DNA of 6,199 nucleotides from an uncultured Alcanivoracaceae bacterium (GTDB taxonomy: Bacteria; Pseudomonadota; Gammaproteobacteria; Pseudomonadales; Alcanivoracaceae), in NCBI GenBank assembly GCA_937943665.1, contig CALEAR010000287.1, positions 1-6,199 of the forward strand, written 5' to 3'. Below the pieces are notes generated by a model. The model ran no database searches. It was not told the origin of the DNA and worked only from the letters and a program-made list of their open reading frames with translations. The position numbers and the translations under genes are program-made. This document shows positions 5,901-6,199 of this stretch, piece after piece (position 1 is the stretch's first letter; each line of letters begins with the position of its first letter).

Positions 5901-6199
5901 GATATCGAGATTATCGATGAAAACGGCAACGTCCTAGGCACTGGAACGGTGGCGGCCAATGAAAAGACGATTATTGAACTTGCAGATGGCAATAAACTCA
6001 CCGACGGTCAAAAGGTAAATATCATTGCCACGGATAAGGCAGGAAACCAAGGCACTTTAGGAGATGATCTCTTTGAAGCGCAAATGGATCGAACCCTAGC
6101 GGTCAATAATAATGAGGAGCTTGTCCTCGATCTCACCCCCACTGAGAGGGAAGCCACCGAAGACGAGACCACCGTTGGCACAACGGTACGCAGCTTTGG
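2907..6199 (+). CDS. BapA/Bap-like giant surface adhesin, N-terminal 1097 residues (runs off right edge)
   Basis: This is a biofilm-type repetitive adhesin, presumably exported by a type I secretion system. The frame stays open for 1097 codons with no stop. Residues 1-130 form a non-repetitive prefix (MANNIKILVHSENELLQEIS, then AKIEGYFLLASVSPLVG at 73-89) that resembles the BapA prefix-like domain. A hydrophobic stretch follows (PWWPILIAGLLIGGGLAAA, 133-151), then a Ser6-Gly3 linker (152-160). About nine Ig-like modules of 80-120 residues come next, marked by TPPDxPII, TDxxGNxx and TATDxAGNxSDP. They are very acidic: in residues 562-666 I count 27 Asp/Glu of 105, 7 Lys and no Arg. No cysteine occurs in the visible part. 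Asp-rich inter-domain motifs suggest calcium stiffening, as known for related giant adhesins. There is no Sec signal peptide, as expected if a C-terminal type I signal lies beyond the window. The gene follows the OmpA lipoprotein and is probably in its operon. Confidence 0.9.
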   Translation, partial: MANNIKILVHSENELLQEISLTNEQTYTLKAQENVTYELKNTDKNTAPEEILVKRNGDDLELYTDANATAPVAKIEGYFLLASVSPLVGLAESGEFYPFVPQTGNVNQLPWELKEGDSSYQSLGHDTPGSKVPWWPILIAGLLIGGGLAAASSSSSSGGGADDHSTKPDKPTVNEIINNRDNDGNLTDTTIIGEATPGDKIIVTDKDGNVVGEGEADEEGNYEVEVPGGLEDGEDYDVEAEKDGERSDPETVTGKTTPPDKPIIDEVKNQFDEEGEPESTTVIGKAEPGSNVEITDKDGNVVGEDTADDEGNFEITVQPPLKDGDKYDVTATDDYNNTSEPEVVIGDTTPPSIEDLEIIQVDTSVPADDEPNQTVIEFTTDDPNPGTLDIVYTDEEGNVIQPEGINFDSNGKVIAVFDPALAADTKITVTATDPMGNSNNATETVPDTIGRYADDEAPQAPIIDDISHDKSSVDNEDHTTTIKGEVKDQDGDPEVGATVVVKDNEGNPILDENGEPITATTDEEGKFEIELPLLDEEEHTITATDKAGNESDPTDFIVDHTPPDAPIIDIENGDITNNGDDTTTIKGKVENGKDGGPEVGATVVVKDEDGNPLKDEDGNIITAITDENGHFEITVPELTHGEKYGVTATDEAGNESDPKEVLGDTEVSALDDDAIFIGENGDEWITEDEINDDGQVKITVSLPDGGLADDETLVVMANGKEYPVTEDDISGEEATIYVDAPGEGEELTVEASIKDYYNNQSEPVEQAATQDTIGPDITDVERDEATGDVTGKTEPGATIVDSSDEPITQEDGTPIVADEDGSFEIPADQVPDDGNIKAQDEAGNTGNPVNVHSLPAITDALDFVEAYVDGEKQERDPDDPEPLTSGDITNDNRPLFEIPADQNVNETVLLINGVAVEAEKVERDGKTYLQPKAELADGEHSIAYTTDNTLQPGEDTSTVALDEQSNAFDITVDTDSPEILEVEQESVNELAITVDEDADIEIIDENGNVLGTGTVAANEKTIIELADGNKLTDGQKVNIIATDKAGNQGTLGDDLFEAQMDRTLAVNNNEELVLDLTPTEREATEDETTVGTTVRSF
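3405..6095 (+). repeat. Tandem Ig-like modules of the adhesin
   Basis: Approximate module limits, judged by eye from recurring motifs, are 3405-3674, 3675-3950, 3951-4250, 4251-4589, 4590-4904, 4905-5222, 5223-5471, 5472-5828 and 5829-6095. Modules 1 and 2 share ITDKDGNVVGE or a close variant. Modules 4 and 5 are the closest pair (TTTIKG, PEVGATVVVKD, TATD-AGNESDP). Modules 3, 6 and 8 are divergent. After 6095 another segment begins (LAVNNNEELVLDLTPTE) and resembles the non-Ig spacer seen later in Bap-type proteins. Confidence 0.7.
4395..4727 (+). repeat. Pair of identical 21-bp direct repeats inside modules 4 and 5
   Basis: The bases at 4395-4415 and 4707-4727 are identical and encode ATVVVKD in both modules. 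They are exactly 312 bp (104 codons) apart, in the same frame. This is the strongest DNA-level repeat I found in the adhesin. Recombination between the copies would remove one module cleanly in frame. Confidence 0.6.

Noticed and set aside
3399..6001. Many long minus-strand open frames opposite the adhesin (for example 5174-5683 and 4793-5113).
   Set aside because: They are antisense shadows of Asp/Glu/Gly/Thr-rich repeat codons. The translations are Ser- and Val-rich low-complexity strings without ribosome sites, while the plus strand carries clear repeated domains.
3405..6095. The recurring units as a possible CRISPR array or non-coding satellite.
   Set aside because: The units are 80-120 codons, diverged at DNA level, and conserve protein motifs in one frame, so they are protein domains.

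Overview
The window reads as a chromosomal stretch of a Gram-negative bacterium, most likely a gammaproteobacterium. This rests on gene content: an outer-membrane lipoprotein with an OmpA-type peptidoglycan-binding domain that has the E. coli OmpA-like cysteine pair, next to a BapA/Bap-type giant surface adhesin. The composition is mid-GC. I cannot name a genus. An acyl-CoA dehydrogenase controlled by a TetR-type regulator would suit a fat- or hydrocarbon-using environmental species, but that is inference.

Left part (1-1577): a divergent pair. On the minus strand is the N-terminal two thirds of an acyl-CoA dehydrogenase that runs off the left edge. On the plus strand is a complete TetR-family repressor. 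The 156-bp gap between them holds a plausible regulator promoter whose -35/-10 spacer is filled by a 22-bp dyad (811-832), plus a perfect 15-bp palindrome (787-801) just upstream of the dehydrogenase. This is the usual layout for a self-regulating TetR repressor that also controls its divergent enzyme.

Middle (1578-1943): about 366 bp with no convincing gene. It holds small hairpins, a perfect 12-bp palindrome, a near-perfect 22-bp dyad, and three short minus-strand open stretches in different frames that may be the eroded remains of a gene.

Right part (1944-6199): two co-directional genes, probably one unit. The first encodes a 298-residue lipoprotein with a DUF2846-like middle and an OmpA-like C-terminus. 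A 66-bp gap with a 7-bp-stem hairpin follows. Then comes the start of a very large adhesin, open for 1097 codons to the right edge with no stop and no cysteine. It has a BapA-like N-terminal prefix, one hydrophobic segment, a Ser/Gly linker and about nine acidic Ig-like modules. The likely arrangement is a type I-secreted biofilm adhesin beside an envelope-anchoring partner. The secretion genes and the adhesin C-terminus lie outside the window.

The known families explain most of the window. The best leads for something less described are the lipoprotein-adhesin pairing with its intercistronic hairpin, the Ala-Ala motif after the adhesin's hydrophobic segment, and the operator-like dyads.
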